Origin: Aurantibacter sp042094015
GTDB lineage: Bacteria > Bacteroidota > Bacteroidia > Flavobacteriales > Flavobacteriaceae
Assembly: GCF_042094015.1 (NCBI RefSeq)
Contig: NZ_JBELDZ010000057.1
Coordinates: forward strand, 1 to 16,025
Reading direction: 5' to 3'
Length of the DNA stretch: 16,025 nt
Positions within the stretch are counted from its first letter, which is position 1; every line of letters begins with the position of its first letter. The notes under the pieces are model-generated. The model saw nothing but the letters and a program-made list of their open reading frames with translations. It made no database searches and had not been told where the DNA came from. Shown here one piece after another: positions 1-7,409 of this stretch. A program made the position numbers and the translations under genes.

Positions 1-54
1 AAGAGTTATGTCTCTTTATTAAATTTCAATTACACACAATTATTAAATTAAATG

Positions 55-70
55 ACACCTTTTTAGGTGT
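55..70 (+). repeat. Hairpin in integrase leader copy 1
   Basis: This is a perfect inverted repeat: ACACCT at 55-60, TTTT loop at 61-64, AGGTGT at 65-70. Copy 2 has a shorter hairpin in the same place (TACT 3459-3462, AGTA 3468-3471), so pairing is kept although the bases differ. It may act as an RNA hairpin or as a protein-binding dyad. Confidence 0.6.
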
Positions 71-77
71 ACAAAAA

Positions 78-105
78 GGTACCCAAATTATCTTGTGGGT
101 ACCCA
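78..105 (+). promoter_or_regulatory. Paired 20-bp-spaced motif, integrase leader copy 1
   Basis: GGTACCCAAA occurs at 78-87 and again at 98-107, exactly 20 bp apart (two helical turns). TCTTGTG lies between them at 91-97. The equivalent place in copy 2 has another matched pair with a different sequence, again at 20 bp. The second site ends about 21-24 nt before the integrase ATG at 129. The layout fits two binding sites for one protein, such as integrase arm sites or an autoregulator. Because the motif is self-complementary over GGTACC, the two sites also form an inverted pair (78-84 with 97-103). Confidence 0.45.
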
Positions 106-128
106 AAATTAATTTTAAAAACATACTT

Positions 129-1306
129 ATGAATAATTATAAAATCATTGTATTATTTGTAATACAAAAGAACAAAACCAATAAAAGAGGACTATGTCCA
201 ATAAAATGTAGAATAACTTACCAAAAGAAACGTAAAGAGTTCTCTACAGGACTATTTATAAAGCCTGACAACTGGGATAATGGCTTACAACAAGCTAAAC
301 CACCAAATCCTGAAAATAACATCATAAATACACATATAAGCCTTATTAGTCAAAAGATTAATGAGGCTTTTTTAATGCTACAAGTTTTACCGGATAGTTT
401 TGATATTGATGATATACAGAGAAAGTATAAAGGAGAAGATTCTATGACTGAAATAACAATACTAGGAGCTTATGATTTGCATAATGAGAAGACTAAAAAA
501 TTAATAGGTAAAGATTTTAATGAGTTGTCTTGGAGTAGATATATTGAAAGCAGGAGGAAAGTAGCTTTGTTTATATCTAAATTCTACAGAAAAAAGGATG
601 TTAGGCTAAATCAATTGGATATGAAATTCATTAAAGATTTAGAATACTTTTTTAAAACAGATTTAAATTTAAGGCAAGCTACTGTTTATAGAAGTATTCA
701 GCGTGTAAAGAAAATTATTCAGTTTGCTATTGATGAAAACTATATAGAAAGAAACCCACTTGCTCAATTTAAAATAAGAAATACAGATCTCAAATTACCT
801 ACTTAACAGTTGATGAGTTAAAGTTAATAGAAAGATATTCTTTTTCTCAAAAGAGATTACAACAAGTTAAAGATATGCTTGTATTCTTTTGCTATACAGG
901 GTTAGCTTATCAAGAAATGGCTAACTTAAATCAAGAGCATCTTATTATTAATTTTGATGGCAAATAGTGGATTAAGATTGTAAGACAGAAAACTGAAAAA
1001 GTAGTTTCTATTCCTTTGTTAAATAAGGCAAAGCAGATTTTAGTTAAATATGAAGATGCATTTGATGATAAACTATTGCCTGTAATTTCTAATCAAAAAT
1101 TCAACTCCTATTTAAAAGAAGTTTCAAAGGTTTTAAACATAGATAAAAAGCTAACACATCACATTGTAAGGAAAACCTTTGCAACTACTGTATTACTCTT
1201 TAATAATGTTCCAATGGAGGTTGTTTCAGAGCTATTAGGGCATTCTAATATGAATATCACTCAAGAGCATTACGGAATGGTTGTTCAGAGCAATGTTAGT
1301 AAATAA
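129..1306 (+). pseudogene. Tyrosine recombinase/integrase, broken by a frameshift and a stop codon
   Basis: This is a Bacteroidota-type tyrosine recombinase that would integrate or excise DNA by Tyr-mediated strand exchange. The start is taken at ATG 129, because the upstream in-frame TTG at 93 lies inside the leader motif. The N-terminal part resembles an Arm-DNA-bind domain (reconstructed residues ~1-85), followed by a SAM-like core-binding domain (~110-215). The reading frame ends at TAA 804-806. The protein continues in the -1 frame as TYLTVDEL from 797, which fits loss of one A in the run at 792-794. A second lesion is TAG at 965-967, probably from GAG or another sense codon. The C-terminal catalytic half is otherwise preserved: box I TGLAYQEM (without the usual first Arg, common in this group), HxxR at 1160-1171, LGHS His at 1241-1243 and nucleophile Tyr at 1271-1273. 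The restored protein would be about 392 aa, normal for the family. Two independent lesions suggest a true pseudogene rather than one sequencing error. Confidence 0.9.
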
Positions 1307-1407
1307 ATTAAAAAATTAAGTAAAAAGTTAAAGTTTTAGCCTTTTTATACAAGTAATTGTATTAATTATGTAAGATTTTTTCATTTTAACAATATAATAT
1401 ATAGCTA

Positions 1408-2469
1408 ATGCTGAAATTTTTAATATTTCTTTTTTTACCATTTTTAACTTTTGCACAAATACCTTTAAATTATTATTCTTCTGCTACAGGTAACGCTGAT
1501 GATAATTTGAAATTTGAATTAAATCAAATAATAGATAATCATATTGAATATCCTTATACAAGTGCGAGTACAGATGTTTGGGATATTTTAAAAGAAACAG
1601 ACAAAGACCCAAATAATTCAAATAATGTTATTCTTGTTTATTCAGGAGTATCTGTAAATGCTAGCCAAGAATATAATAGTGGTAATGGTTGGACTAGAGA
1701 GCATGTTTGGGCTAAATCTAGAGGTGATTTTGGAACTATTACAGGACCAGGTACAGATGTTCACGCATTAAGACCTTTGGACAATGCAACAAACAGCACT
1801 CGTAGTAATCGTAGTTTTAATAACTGTACAACTTGTGTTGGTGTTACTGATAGTTGGAGTAATTTAACAGGTTCACAAACAGATCCAAATGATTGGTCTT
1901 TTGAGCCAAGAGATGAAGTAAAAGGAGATGTAGCTAGAATGATATTCTATATGGCAGTTAGGTATGAAGGATTAGATGGTTATGTAGATTTGGAGCCAAC
2001 AGAACAAATGCTACCTCAAAGTAGTATAGACCCAACTCACGGTGTATGGTCTACTTTAATGGATTGGCATAGAGCTGACCCTGTTGATTTGTGGGAAGAA
2101 AATAGAAATGATATAATTTATTATGAATTCCAAGATAACAGAAACCCTTTTATAGATCACCCAGAATTAGCAGAACATTTATGGGGTTCTAAAACTGGGG
2201 TCAATTGGCCAGAAGAAACATTAGATGTTGTAACTATTGATGAAGACTTAATTCATTTATATCCAAATCCAGCTTCTGGTTTTATAAATATACGAGGATT
2301 AACAGAAAATGCACTAATTGAAGTATATGATTTTGTAGGAAGAAAAATAGTTTCTCAAAAACTAAACTATCATCAAAAAACTATTGATATTTCTCAATTA
2401 AAAGGTTCCTATCTGTTTAAAATAACAATTCAAAATAAGTCGATAGTAAAGAGAATTTTAGTGAACTAA
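1408..2469 (+). CDS. Secreted endonuclease I family nuclease with T9SS sorting domain
   Basis: This is predicted to be a non-specific extracellular DNase/RNase of the EndA/Vvn type (endonuclease I, His-Me finger fold). The 353 aa begin with a signal peptide (residues 1-16, ending FAQ). The catalytic core spans about 25-260, with WTREHVW at 95-101 (His99 the likely general base), TDVHALRP at 116-123, KGDVARMIF at 172-180 and the family-typical WHRADPVDLWEENRND at 220-235. Residues ~282-353 form a T9SS C-terminal sorting domain (LYPNPASGFINI near the start, ending in a KRILVN-type strand), so export is by the PorSS and the protein is cell-surface or released. It lies 101 nt after the dead integrase and may be cargo. 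Likely roles are nutrient scavenging from extracellular DNA or biofilm turnover. I found no convincing -7 promoter element upstream. Confidence 0.93.
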   Translation: MLKFLIFLFLPFLTFAQIPLNYYSSATGNADDNLKFELNQIIDNHIEYPYTSASTDVWDILKETDKDPNNSNNVILVYSGVSVNASQEYNSGNGWTREHVWAKSRGDFGTITGPGTDVHALRPLDNATNSTRSNRSFNNCTTCVGVTDSWSNLTGSQTDPNDWSFEPRDEVKGDVARMIFYMAVRYEGLDGYVDLEPTEQMLPQSSIDPTHGVWSTLMDWHRADPVDLWEENRNDIIYYEFQDNRNPFIDHPELAEHLWGSKTGVNWPEETLDVVTIDEDLIHLYPNPASGFINIRGLTENALIEVYDFVGRKIVSQKLNYHQKTIDISQLKGSYLFKITIQNKSIVKRILVN

Positions 2470-2524
2470 ACTTAAAAGTTATTCATCTAATGAAATTAAT
2501 TAGATAATAAAATCTACACAAATG

Positions 2525-2550
2525 AATAAAAAGTGAACTTTTTATTAAAA
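2525..2550 (+). terminator. AT-rich hairpin after the endonuclease gene
   Basis: AATAAAAAG (2525-2533), loop TGAA (2534-2537) and CTTTTTATT (2538-2546) form a perfect 9-bp stem, 56 nt past the stop codon of the endonuclease. The stem is almost all A-T, so it is a weak terminator candidate; the near-palindromic ends make it orientation-neutral. Confidence 0.4.
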
Positions 2551-2643
2551 TATAGTTTTGGATATTACAATTAGATTTAACCCTTTTCATCTATAGATAA
2601 TAGTCTTTTAACTATAGGCAATGGTATTCTATCGATTTTAAAT

Positions 2644-2651
2644 GAAATTTG
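2644..2651 (+). promoter_or_regulatory. Possible Bacteroidota -7 element before the small fibre gene
   Basis: GAAATTTG differs at one base from the Bacteroidota -7 consensus TAnnTTTG and lies 25 nt before the ATG at 2677. No good -33 TTG was found at the expected distance. The palindrome CTATAG occurs twice upstream (2591-2596 and 2612-2617, 21 bp apart). Weak evidence only. Confidence 0.25.
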
Positions 2652-2676
2652 TTTACTTATTTATTAGTTTAAATAA

Positions 2677-3264
2677 ATGAAATATCTCATAATCCTTTTT
2701 TTTTCGTTCAATATTATTTCCTTTTCCCAGGTTGGAATTGGTACTGTTAATCCAACTTCAAAATTAGAAATTTCAACTACCGATGATGGTATTCCTGGAT
2801 TAGAATTAAATCCACAATCATCTCCTGTAGGCTCAGCTGATGGCCAAATAGCTGTTATAGATGATTTACTATATATGTATGATGACAACAGGTCTAAATG
2901 GCTATCGGTTTTAAGTACTTCATTTCAATTCGGTAGAGCTGGTGATGTAGATAATACTAGGTTACGCTTTGGTGGTACTGTAGCAAATAATAATAGTGGT
3001 CCATTAATGCCATTGAATGGTACAATTATTGGTTTTACAGTAAATACATCAGGTGGTTTGGCTAACAAAGGTTTTCAAATTAGAATCAGAAACGGTTCTG
3101 TTAATCAATCAGTCATAGATTTTAATTTAATTAATAATAAATACAATTCTTTTATAATTAACCAAGATTTTAATAAAGATGATTATCTTGTTGTGAATGT
3201 TCAGAATCAAGGATCTCCTGTCTCTAATCCTGTTGTAGTAATATGGGTAAAGTGGCGCAAGTAA
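2677..3264 (+). CDS. Small secreted fibre-like protein with VGIGT module
   Basis: This 195-aa exported protein has no recognised enzyme motif. Signal peptide residues 1-18 end in SFSQ. They are followed directly by VGIGTVNPTSKLEI (19-32), a module common at the start of Flavobacteriia surface and phage-tail-fibre-like proteins. A short segment with DLLYMYDDNRSKW (63-75) resembles the 'LLYIWNGSVW' segment of the large fibre protein encoded at 9450. The remainder (~85-195) is rich in beta-forming residues and glycine, with MPLNGTIIGF (111-120) and a terminal PVVVIWVKWRK. This looks like a compact beta-sandwich head, as in some tail-fibre tips, but the fold assignment is inference. It has no T9SS sorting domain. 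The gene follows the endonuclease by 207 nt and ends with its own terminator at 3349-3384. Function unknown; adhesion or a trimeric surface appendage is plausible. Confidence 0.75.
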   Translation: MKYLIILFFSFNIISFSQVGIGTVNPTSKLEISTTDDGIPGLELNPQSSPVGSADGQIAVIDDLLYMYDDNRSKWLSVLSTSFQFGRAGDVDNTRLRFGGTVANNNSGPLMPLNGTIIGFTVNTSGGLANKGFQIRIRNGSVNQSVIDFNLINNKYNSFIINQDFNKDDYLVVNVQNQGSPVSNPVVVIWVKWRK

Positions 3265-3348
3265 ATCTTGTAGATATGACTAAACTCTTATTTAATAAAA
3301 TTGTATATTTTATTTTATGATCTATTTGAGAAATTATTGTTTCACGAG

Positions 3349-3384
3349 AAGACTTACTTAACTGTAGGTCTTTTTTGTTTTTAT
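3349..3384 (+). terminator. Rho-independent terminator after the small fibre gene
   Basis: The stem AGACTTAC (3350-3357) pairs with GTAGGTCT (3364-3371), including one G-U pair, around a 6-nt loop. A T-rich tail follows (six T, then G, then five T). It lies 85 nt after the stop at 3264. It is nearly identical (32 of 36 positions, all four differences transitions) to the terminator at 12544-12579. Confidence 0.85.
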
Positions 3385-3403
3385 TGGTTTTGTAGTGCTT
3401 CAC

Positions 3404-3546
3404 AAGAGTTATGTCTCTTTATTAAATTTCAATTACACACAATTATTAAATTAAATGATACTTTTTTAGTACACATTTAGGCACACCATCTTCTTGTGAG
3501 GTACACCATAAATTTAAAACTAAAATATTATGAACAATTATAAAAT
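3404..3546 (+). repeat. Integrase leader direct repeat, copy 2
   Basis: This is the second copy of the 1-145 leader. Bases 3404-3458 are identical to 1-55; the next ~70 bases are diverged but keep the layout (hairpin, motif pair, TCTTGTG), and similarity returns at ATGAACAATTATAAAAT (3530-3546). It begins 19 nt after the terminator tail of the preceding gene. Confidence 0.9.
3480..3508 (+). promoter_or_regulatory. Paired 20-bp-spaced motif, integrase leader copy 2
   Basis: GGCACACCA (3480-3488) and GGTACACCA (3500-3508) are 20 bp apart with TCTTGTG between (3492-3498), mirroring the layout of copy 1. The motif is ACACCA-type here and GGTACCCA-type in copy 1. Each pair is matched within its copy but differs between copies, as expected for sites recognised by two divergent cognate proteins. 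Confidence 0.45.
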
Positions 3547-3595
3547 ATCTTTTTTATTCATAGTACAGAAAAAATCTAAAGTGTCTGTTGAATAA
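3530..3595 (+). pseudogene. 5' stub of a second integrase gene
   Basis: From ATG 3530 the frame reads MNNYKISFLFIVQKKSKVSVE and then stops at TAA 3593-3595. It matches the start of the integrase at 129 (MNNYKIIVLFVIQKNKTNKR), strongly through the QK at residues 13-14. Everything after about residue 15-17 is missing. The stub is antisense to the last ~19 codons of the methyltransferase gene on the minus strand. I read it as the remnant left when an integrase gene was deleted or displaced. Homology past the first 17 bases rests on the peptide pattern rather than long DNA identity. Confidence 0.65.
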
Positions 3596-4323
3596 TCATC
3601 TAAGGAATAATCTTCTAATGTAATACTATTAACTAATGCATTGTTCTTTTTAAAAAGTCTAGCTCTATTGAATCTATTAACTATTTCATAGGGTAGTTTA
3701 AGTAGGAATGCAGGTATTATATGTTGTATTTTAAATACATCTAATTGTAAAAGACGCTCTACAGATCGTTTGTTTTTTGAGTAATAAGAATCTGTTTTTT
3801 TATTTCCTTTTATGCCTTTGATGCAATAATTGATAAATTTTTGCTCAATTAAACTCTTTATTTCGGAATAATTATATTCTTTATAGTGCCAAGGATTTCT
3901 AGCTATTGATTTTTTTGAATTAGGAGTAGTTATATATGCAGTTCCATTAGGCTTTAAAACGCGATGGATTTCATTAATAAACAATGTTGCATCTTTTATG
4001 TGTTCTATAACTTGAAACGATACTACAACATCAAAACTATTGTCTTTTAAGTTCTTTAAGGGTGGTATTCTTTGATTTATTATTGTTACCTTTTTGTACC
4101 TCTTTTTAATTTTATTTAATGTGTATTTTGATTTATCTATAACAGTTAAAGATTTTGTGTTCTTTATTATAATATCTAATCCATAGCCTTCACCACAGCC
4201 TATTTCTAAAACATCCCCGTGAGTTTTTTTAGAGATTAAATGGTATGCCTTTAGTGTCCTTTTATATAATGCATTATCCGATCTAATGCTTGAAGAGGTT
4301 ACTTCTGTTGAAAATGAAAACAT
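3538..4323 (-). CDS. Class I SAM-dependent methyltransferase
   Basis: This 261-aa Methyltransf_11/25-type enzyme transfers a methyl group from S-adenosylmethionine to an unknown small molecule, lipid or glycan. Motif I LEIGCGEGYG is at residues 39-48, an acidic residue (D63) follows the second strand, VSFQVIEHIKD is at 101-111 and HRVLKPNGTAYITTPN at 120-135; all are typical of this fold. The C-terminal ~100 residues are a variable substrate region ending LDFFCTMNKKDIL. It is the last gene of the operon, 14 nt after the DUF2723 gene. Its 3' end overlaps, on the opposite strand, the integrase stub at 3530-3595, so the final ~19 codons may have been altered by that event. The 'LDFFC' ending still resembles normal family ends, so truncation is not proven. 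Confidence 0.88.
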   Translation of the reverse strand: MFSFSTEVTSSSIRSDNALYKRTLKAYHLISKKTHGDVLEIGCGEGYGLDIIIKNTKSLTVIDKSKYTLNKIKKRYKKVTIINQRIPPLKNLKDNSFDVVVSFQVIEHIKDATLFINEIHRVLKPNGTAYITTPNSKKSIARNPWHYKEYNYSEIKSLIEQKFINYCIKGIKGNKKTDSYYSKNKRSVERLLQLDVFKIQHIIPAFLLKLPYEIVNRFNRARLFKKNNALVNSITLEDYSLDDYSTDTLDFFCTMNKKDIL

Positions 4324-4337
4324 GAGTTATAAATAGG

Positions 4338-7300
4338 TTAGTAAGGCCAGTTTGTTTTCTTCCAGTTTACAAACCCTACTTCTAAAGCTTCAAAACGTTG
4401 TTCATAATTTTTTAAAGTTGTTTTGTTTCCAGGAAATTGTTCTAGCATTTGTATATACATATTTTTCAATTTTTCAGCATGTTTTATATTTATCATAGGT
4501 TGTGGAGGATTAAAGGAAGTAATCCAAGTAAGTTCTTCCAAAAAATTCTCCATAACCATAGTACATATTTCAGTTCCTTTTTCTGGTAATCCTGCTCTAA
4601 AATATAATTTTCCTAATGCAAATGCATATTGTTTGTATGGTATCGTTTTATTTGGGAAAATAGTAAAAGATTTATCTAATACTGCTATCGCTTCTTTTGT
4701 TTTTCCTTCTTCTATCAATGCTTGAGCTAGAAAATAATAATTTGGTCTAATTATGTCTTGAACATAAGTTCTGTTCTCACTATTTATGTATTTTTTTTCA
4801 TGATTTAAGCCTTTAAAATGTAATTTATCCATAACATATGGATACATCATAGTTGTGTTTACAATTTTTGGGTTGTCTAATGATTTTTTTCTTTTTAGTG
4901 GTGCTAATTGTTCCACCATTCCATTTTTAACAAAATAGTTTTGTAGTCCGATGTAATGATTTTTTTTACCATTATCGGCAAAACAAATCGGTCTATTATG
5001 AATGTTTTTTGTTATAATGTTTAATAAAACAATATCTTTTAATTCATAGAAATTTTTAGCAAAATGCCATTTTATTTCAGGAGTATATATCGCATTTAAT
5101 TCTTTCAAATTCAATCCGTGTTTTCTAATTTTTAAGGTATCTATTGGAATTGAAAATGTTGTTGTTGGCATGTAGTGTTTTAATTTTCCGTTCCAATTTA
5201 TTAGAGTGGTACTGTCGTTTAAAAAATTAAATAAGTTAGTTAAAACTGCTGCATTATTTGTTTCTCGCTGAAGTGGTATTAATCGATCAACACCATCTAT
5301 ATATAAATGGCTATCTAAATTAAACTCTAAAGGGTTAGAAGTATTTATTTCCTTTTTAAGATTCTGTATATTTACATCTAAATTTAATTGATCATAATTT
5401 AAAACTCTAACATCTGTTCTGTATTTTTCTACTTCTTGTAAATACCATAATGGAAATGTCATATTATCCCCATTAGTAATAAGTATTGCTTGTTTTGGGC
5501 AAGCATCTAAGTAGGCTTTTCCAAAATCATAAGAAAAAGAATCATGACTTCGTTGATGATCATTCCAGCCTTTTGCTAGCATTTGTAGAGGAGCACCGAT
5601 TAATACTAAAATTGAAACAACTATTAATCTGATTTTAGTTGTAAATATTGATTTTAATGAGTTGTAAATTAGCAAAATTGATAGACCAACCCAAAGAGAG
5701 AAAATGATAAACGATCCTATAAAAATGTAATCACGTTCTCTTACTAAAATACTATGCGGTACTGGATTAATGTATATAGTTATACCAATTCCAAAAGCTA
5801 AAAAGATAAAAATTGTTGTTAAAAAATAGTGCTTATGCCTTATTAATGATAACAAACCTATAAAACCTAATATAAAAGGTATAAAGTAATAAGTATTTCT
5901 ACTTTTATCATTAATAAAACGCATAGGTGTATTAGAAATATCTCCAACTCTTAATTTATCAATACTATTTATTCCGCTAACCCAGTTACCATCTTTAATA
6001 TATCCTATGCCGTGATTACTGTTCTGTTTACCGATAAAGTTCCAATATAAGTATCGTAGATATAACCATGAAACTTGATAATCTATAAAGAAATTAAAAT
6101 TTTCCTGATTAGTTGGTCTGTAAATAGTTTTGGTTTCACCATTAACACTATAATTAACAGAATCACCTTTTATTGTTGTCCATAATTTGTATTTATGTTC
6201 ATTTTTTTTATTAAAAAGTCTTGGGAAGTACATAGAAAATTCATCAGAATAGTTGGTTTTACTATATTTACCATTATCAACAGTAATATATTTTTGCCTA
6301 TTAGAATCATAAGTTAAAACGGGTTCCCCATCTATAAAAGGTGAATTTTTGTCTAGAGGCGCATTGTAAGTATAGCCTTTTAATAATGGAATATTATTAA
6401 TACCAAATTGTTCTCCTTTTATGTATTTCAACATTCTATTACTTGTACTTACTCCATTCGCAATTTGTGTATTTGCATTCACTCTTTGCATTGGCATTAT
6501 ATATGAACTAATTCCAATAAAAAAAAACAGAATAGATAGAGTAATATGGTGTAATTTTGACTTTTGTTTTTTATAAGTAATCCATTGGGTAATTAAAAAA
6601 AAGAATATTAATAAAAATAGAATGATTATAGTTCCTGTATTTACTGAAGTTTTAAATGTATTAACAAGCCAAATATCTAAATTATTAGCTAATTTTATAA
6701 CACCTTGAATAGCAAACATGTAAATACTTAAAAATAAGACACATCCAATGATTAAGGATAGGATTGTGTTTTTTATCGTTAAACCATATTTTTTATGAGT
6801 GTATAAAAGGGTAATAGGAATTATTATGGAAATTATTATTAAATGAACACCTGTTACAATTCCCAATAAGAATGAAAACAATAGAATAAGTTTTGTTTCT
6901 TCTTCTTTATTTGATGCACCTTCCCATTTAAGCATTACAAATATAATTATTGTCATTAATGCAAATGAAAGAGTGTAGACTTCTGTTTCTGTAGAAGCAG
7001 TCCAAAAACTATTTGAAAACGCTAAAGTTAAAGCGCTAGTGACACCTGTAAAGTAGGGTAGGAGTTTAGTTTCGAACTCAGATTTATTGTTCTGAATTTT
7101 TGTAGTAATAAAATAAACTATTTTAAAAAGGAATGTAACCGTTAATGCACCAAAAAAACTAGATATTAAGTTAGAAACAAAAGCAATATTAGTAACCGAA
7201 AAAAACTGCATGATAACACTACATAGCATTGTGTAAAAAGGAGATCCTGGTGGATGAGTTGCTTGTAAATTAAAACTGCTTGAAACAAATTCTGCACTAT

Positions 7301-7406
7301 CCCAAAATGTAATAGTACGTGGAGATGAAATAGCGTAAACAATAAAAATAAGTATAAAAATAATTAGACTTATAATATTTCTGCTCTTAATTTGTTTAAA
7401 AATCAT
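4338..7406 (-). CDS. DUF2723 (GT117-type) polytopic membrane protein with C-terminal TPR region
   Basis: This 1022-aa protein belongs to the DUF2723 family, classed as GT117 and related to protein O-mannosyltransferases (GT-C fold). It probably transfers sugar from a lipid-linked donor at the periplasmic face. The first loop after TM1 (~11-28) holds FWDSAEF (34-40), with D36 and E39 as candidate catalytic residues, then HPPGSPFY (51-58). ETEVYTL (140-146) is another family signature. Many TM helices fall within ~11-305, and further ones within ~505-607, with RERDY at 556-560. The soluble part has the highly conserved NGDNMTFPLWYLQEVE (645-660). Residues ~889-960 look like TPR helices (NYYFLAQALIEEGKTKEAI). 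Length is normal for the family. It starts 3 nt after the haloperoxidase-like gene and is followed by the methyltransferase after 14 nt, so the three are very likely co-transcribed. The acceptor substrate is unknown. Confidence 0.88.
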   Translation of the reverse strand: MIFKQIKSRNIISLIIFILIFIVYAISSPRTITFWDSAEFVSSSFNLQATHPPGSPFYTMLCSVIMQFFSVTNIAFVSNLISSFFGALTVTFLFKIVYFITTKIQNNKSEFETKLLPYFTGVTSALTLAFSNSFWTASTETEVYTLSFALMTIIIFVMLKWEGASNKEEETKLILLFSFLLGIVTGVHLIIISIIIPITLLYTHKKYGLTIKNTILSLIIGCVLFLSIYMFAIQGVIKLANNLDIWLVNTFKTSVNTGTIIILFLLIFFFLITQWITYKKQKSKLHHITLSILFFFIGISSYIMPMQRVNANTQIANGVSTSNRMLKYIKGEQFGINNIPLLKGYTYNAPLDKNSPFIDGEPVLTYDSNRQKYITVDNGKYSKTNYSDEFSMYFPRLFNKKNEHKYKLWTTIKGDSVNYSVNGETKTIYRPTNQENFNFFIDYQVSWLYLRYLYWNFIGKQNSNHGIGYIKDGNWVSGINSIDKLRVGDISNTPMRFINDKSRNTYYFIPFILGFIGLLSLIRHKHYFLTTIFIFLAFGIGITIYINPVPHSILVRERDYIFIGSFIIFSLWVGLSILLIYNSLKSIFTTKIRLIVVSILVLIGAPLQMLAKGWNDHQRSHDSFSYDFGKAYLDACPKQAILITNGDNMTFPLWYLQEVEKYRTDVRVLNYDQLNLDVNIQNLKKEINTSNPLEFNLDSHLYIDGVDRLIPLQRETNNAAVLTNLFNFLNDSTTLINWNGKLKHYMPTTTFSIPIDTLKIRKHGLNLKELNAIYTPEIKWHFAKNFYELKDIVLLNIITKNIHNRPICFADNGKKNHYIGLQNYFVKNGMVEQLAPLKRKKSLDNPKIVNTTMMYPYVMDKLHFKGLNHEKKYINSENRTYVQDIIRPNYYFLAQALIEEGKTKEAIAVLDKSFTIFPNKTIPYKQYAFALGKLYFRAGLPEKGTEICTMVMENFLEELTWITSFNPPQPMINIKHAEKLKNMYIQMLEQFPGNKTTLKNYEQRFEALEVGFVNWKKTNWPY

Positions 7407-7409
7407 ACG

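Larger units (their letters stand above)
1..145 (+). repeat. Integrase leader direct repeat, copy 1
   Basis: This repeat matches 3404-3546. The first 55 bases (1-55) are identical to 3404-3458. Similarity then falls through the rest of the leader and returns over the start codon and first codons (129-145 against 3530-3546, one mismatch). Leader length before the ATG is 128 nt here and 126 nt in copy 2. The repeat may extend upstream beyond the window. A near-consensus Bacteroidota -7 element (TAAATTTC, one mismatch to TAnnTTTG) lies at 20-27 inside the identical block, so part of the conservation could be promoter. Confidence 0.9.
1..3595. mobile_element. Putative decayed integrase-bearing accessory segment
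   Basis: This segment is bounded on the left by the integrase leader repeat (copy 1, at the window edge) and on the right by a second, diverged copy with a stub of integrase coding sequence. Between them lie a broken tyrosine recombinase, a secreted endonuclease I and a small secreted fibre-like protein. Seen directly: the direct repeats and the inactivated integrase. Inferred: that the repeats are the ends, or tandem modules, of an integrase-driven element. The true left end cannot be seen because copy 1 starts at base 1. A plain tandem duplication of two integrase genes, followed by deletion of one, would look the same. Confidence 0.45.

Noticed and set aside
93..131. TTG start giving 12 extra residues on the integrase
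   Set aside because: The extension reads through the paired leader motif. Copy 2 starts with the same MNNYKI at an ATG, so 129 is the natural start.
786..800. Programmed frameshift in the integrase
   Set aside because: No classic slippery heptamer with downstream structure is seen, and a further in-frame stop at 965 makes decay the simpler reading.
1016..1306. Separate small gene from TTG 1016
   Set aside because: It is the catalytic C-terminal part of the broken integrase, with HxxR and the nucleophile Tyr, not an independent gene.
2664..2888. 74-aa minus-strand ORF
   Set aside because: It is the reverse shadow of the signal peptide and VGIGT region of the secreted protein at 2677 and has no family features.
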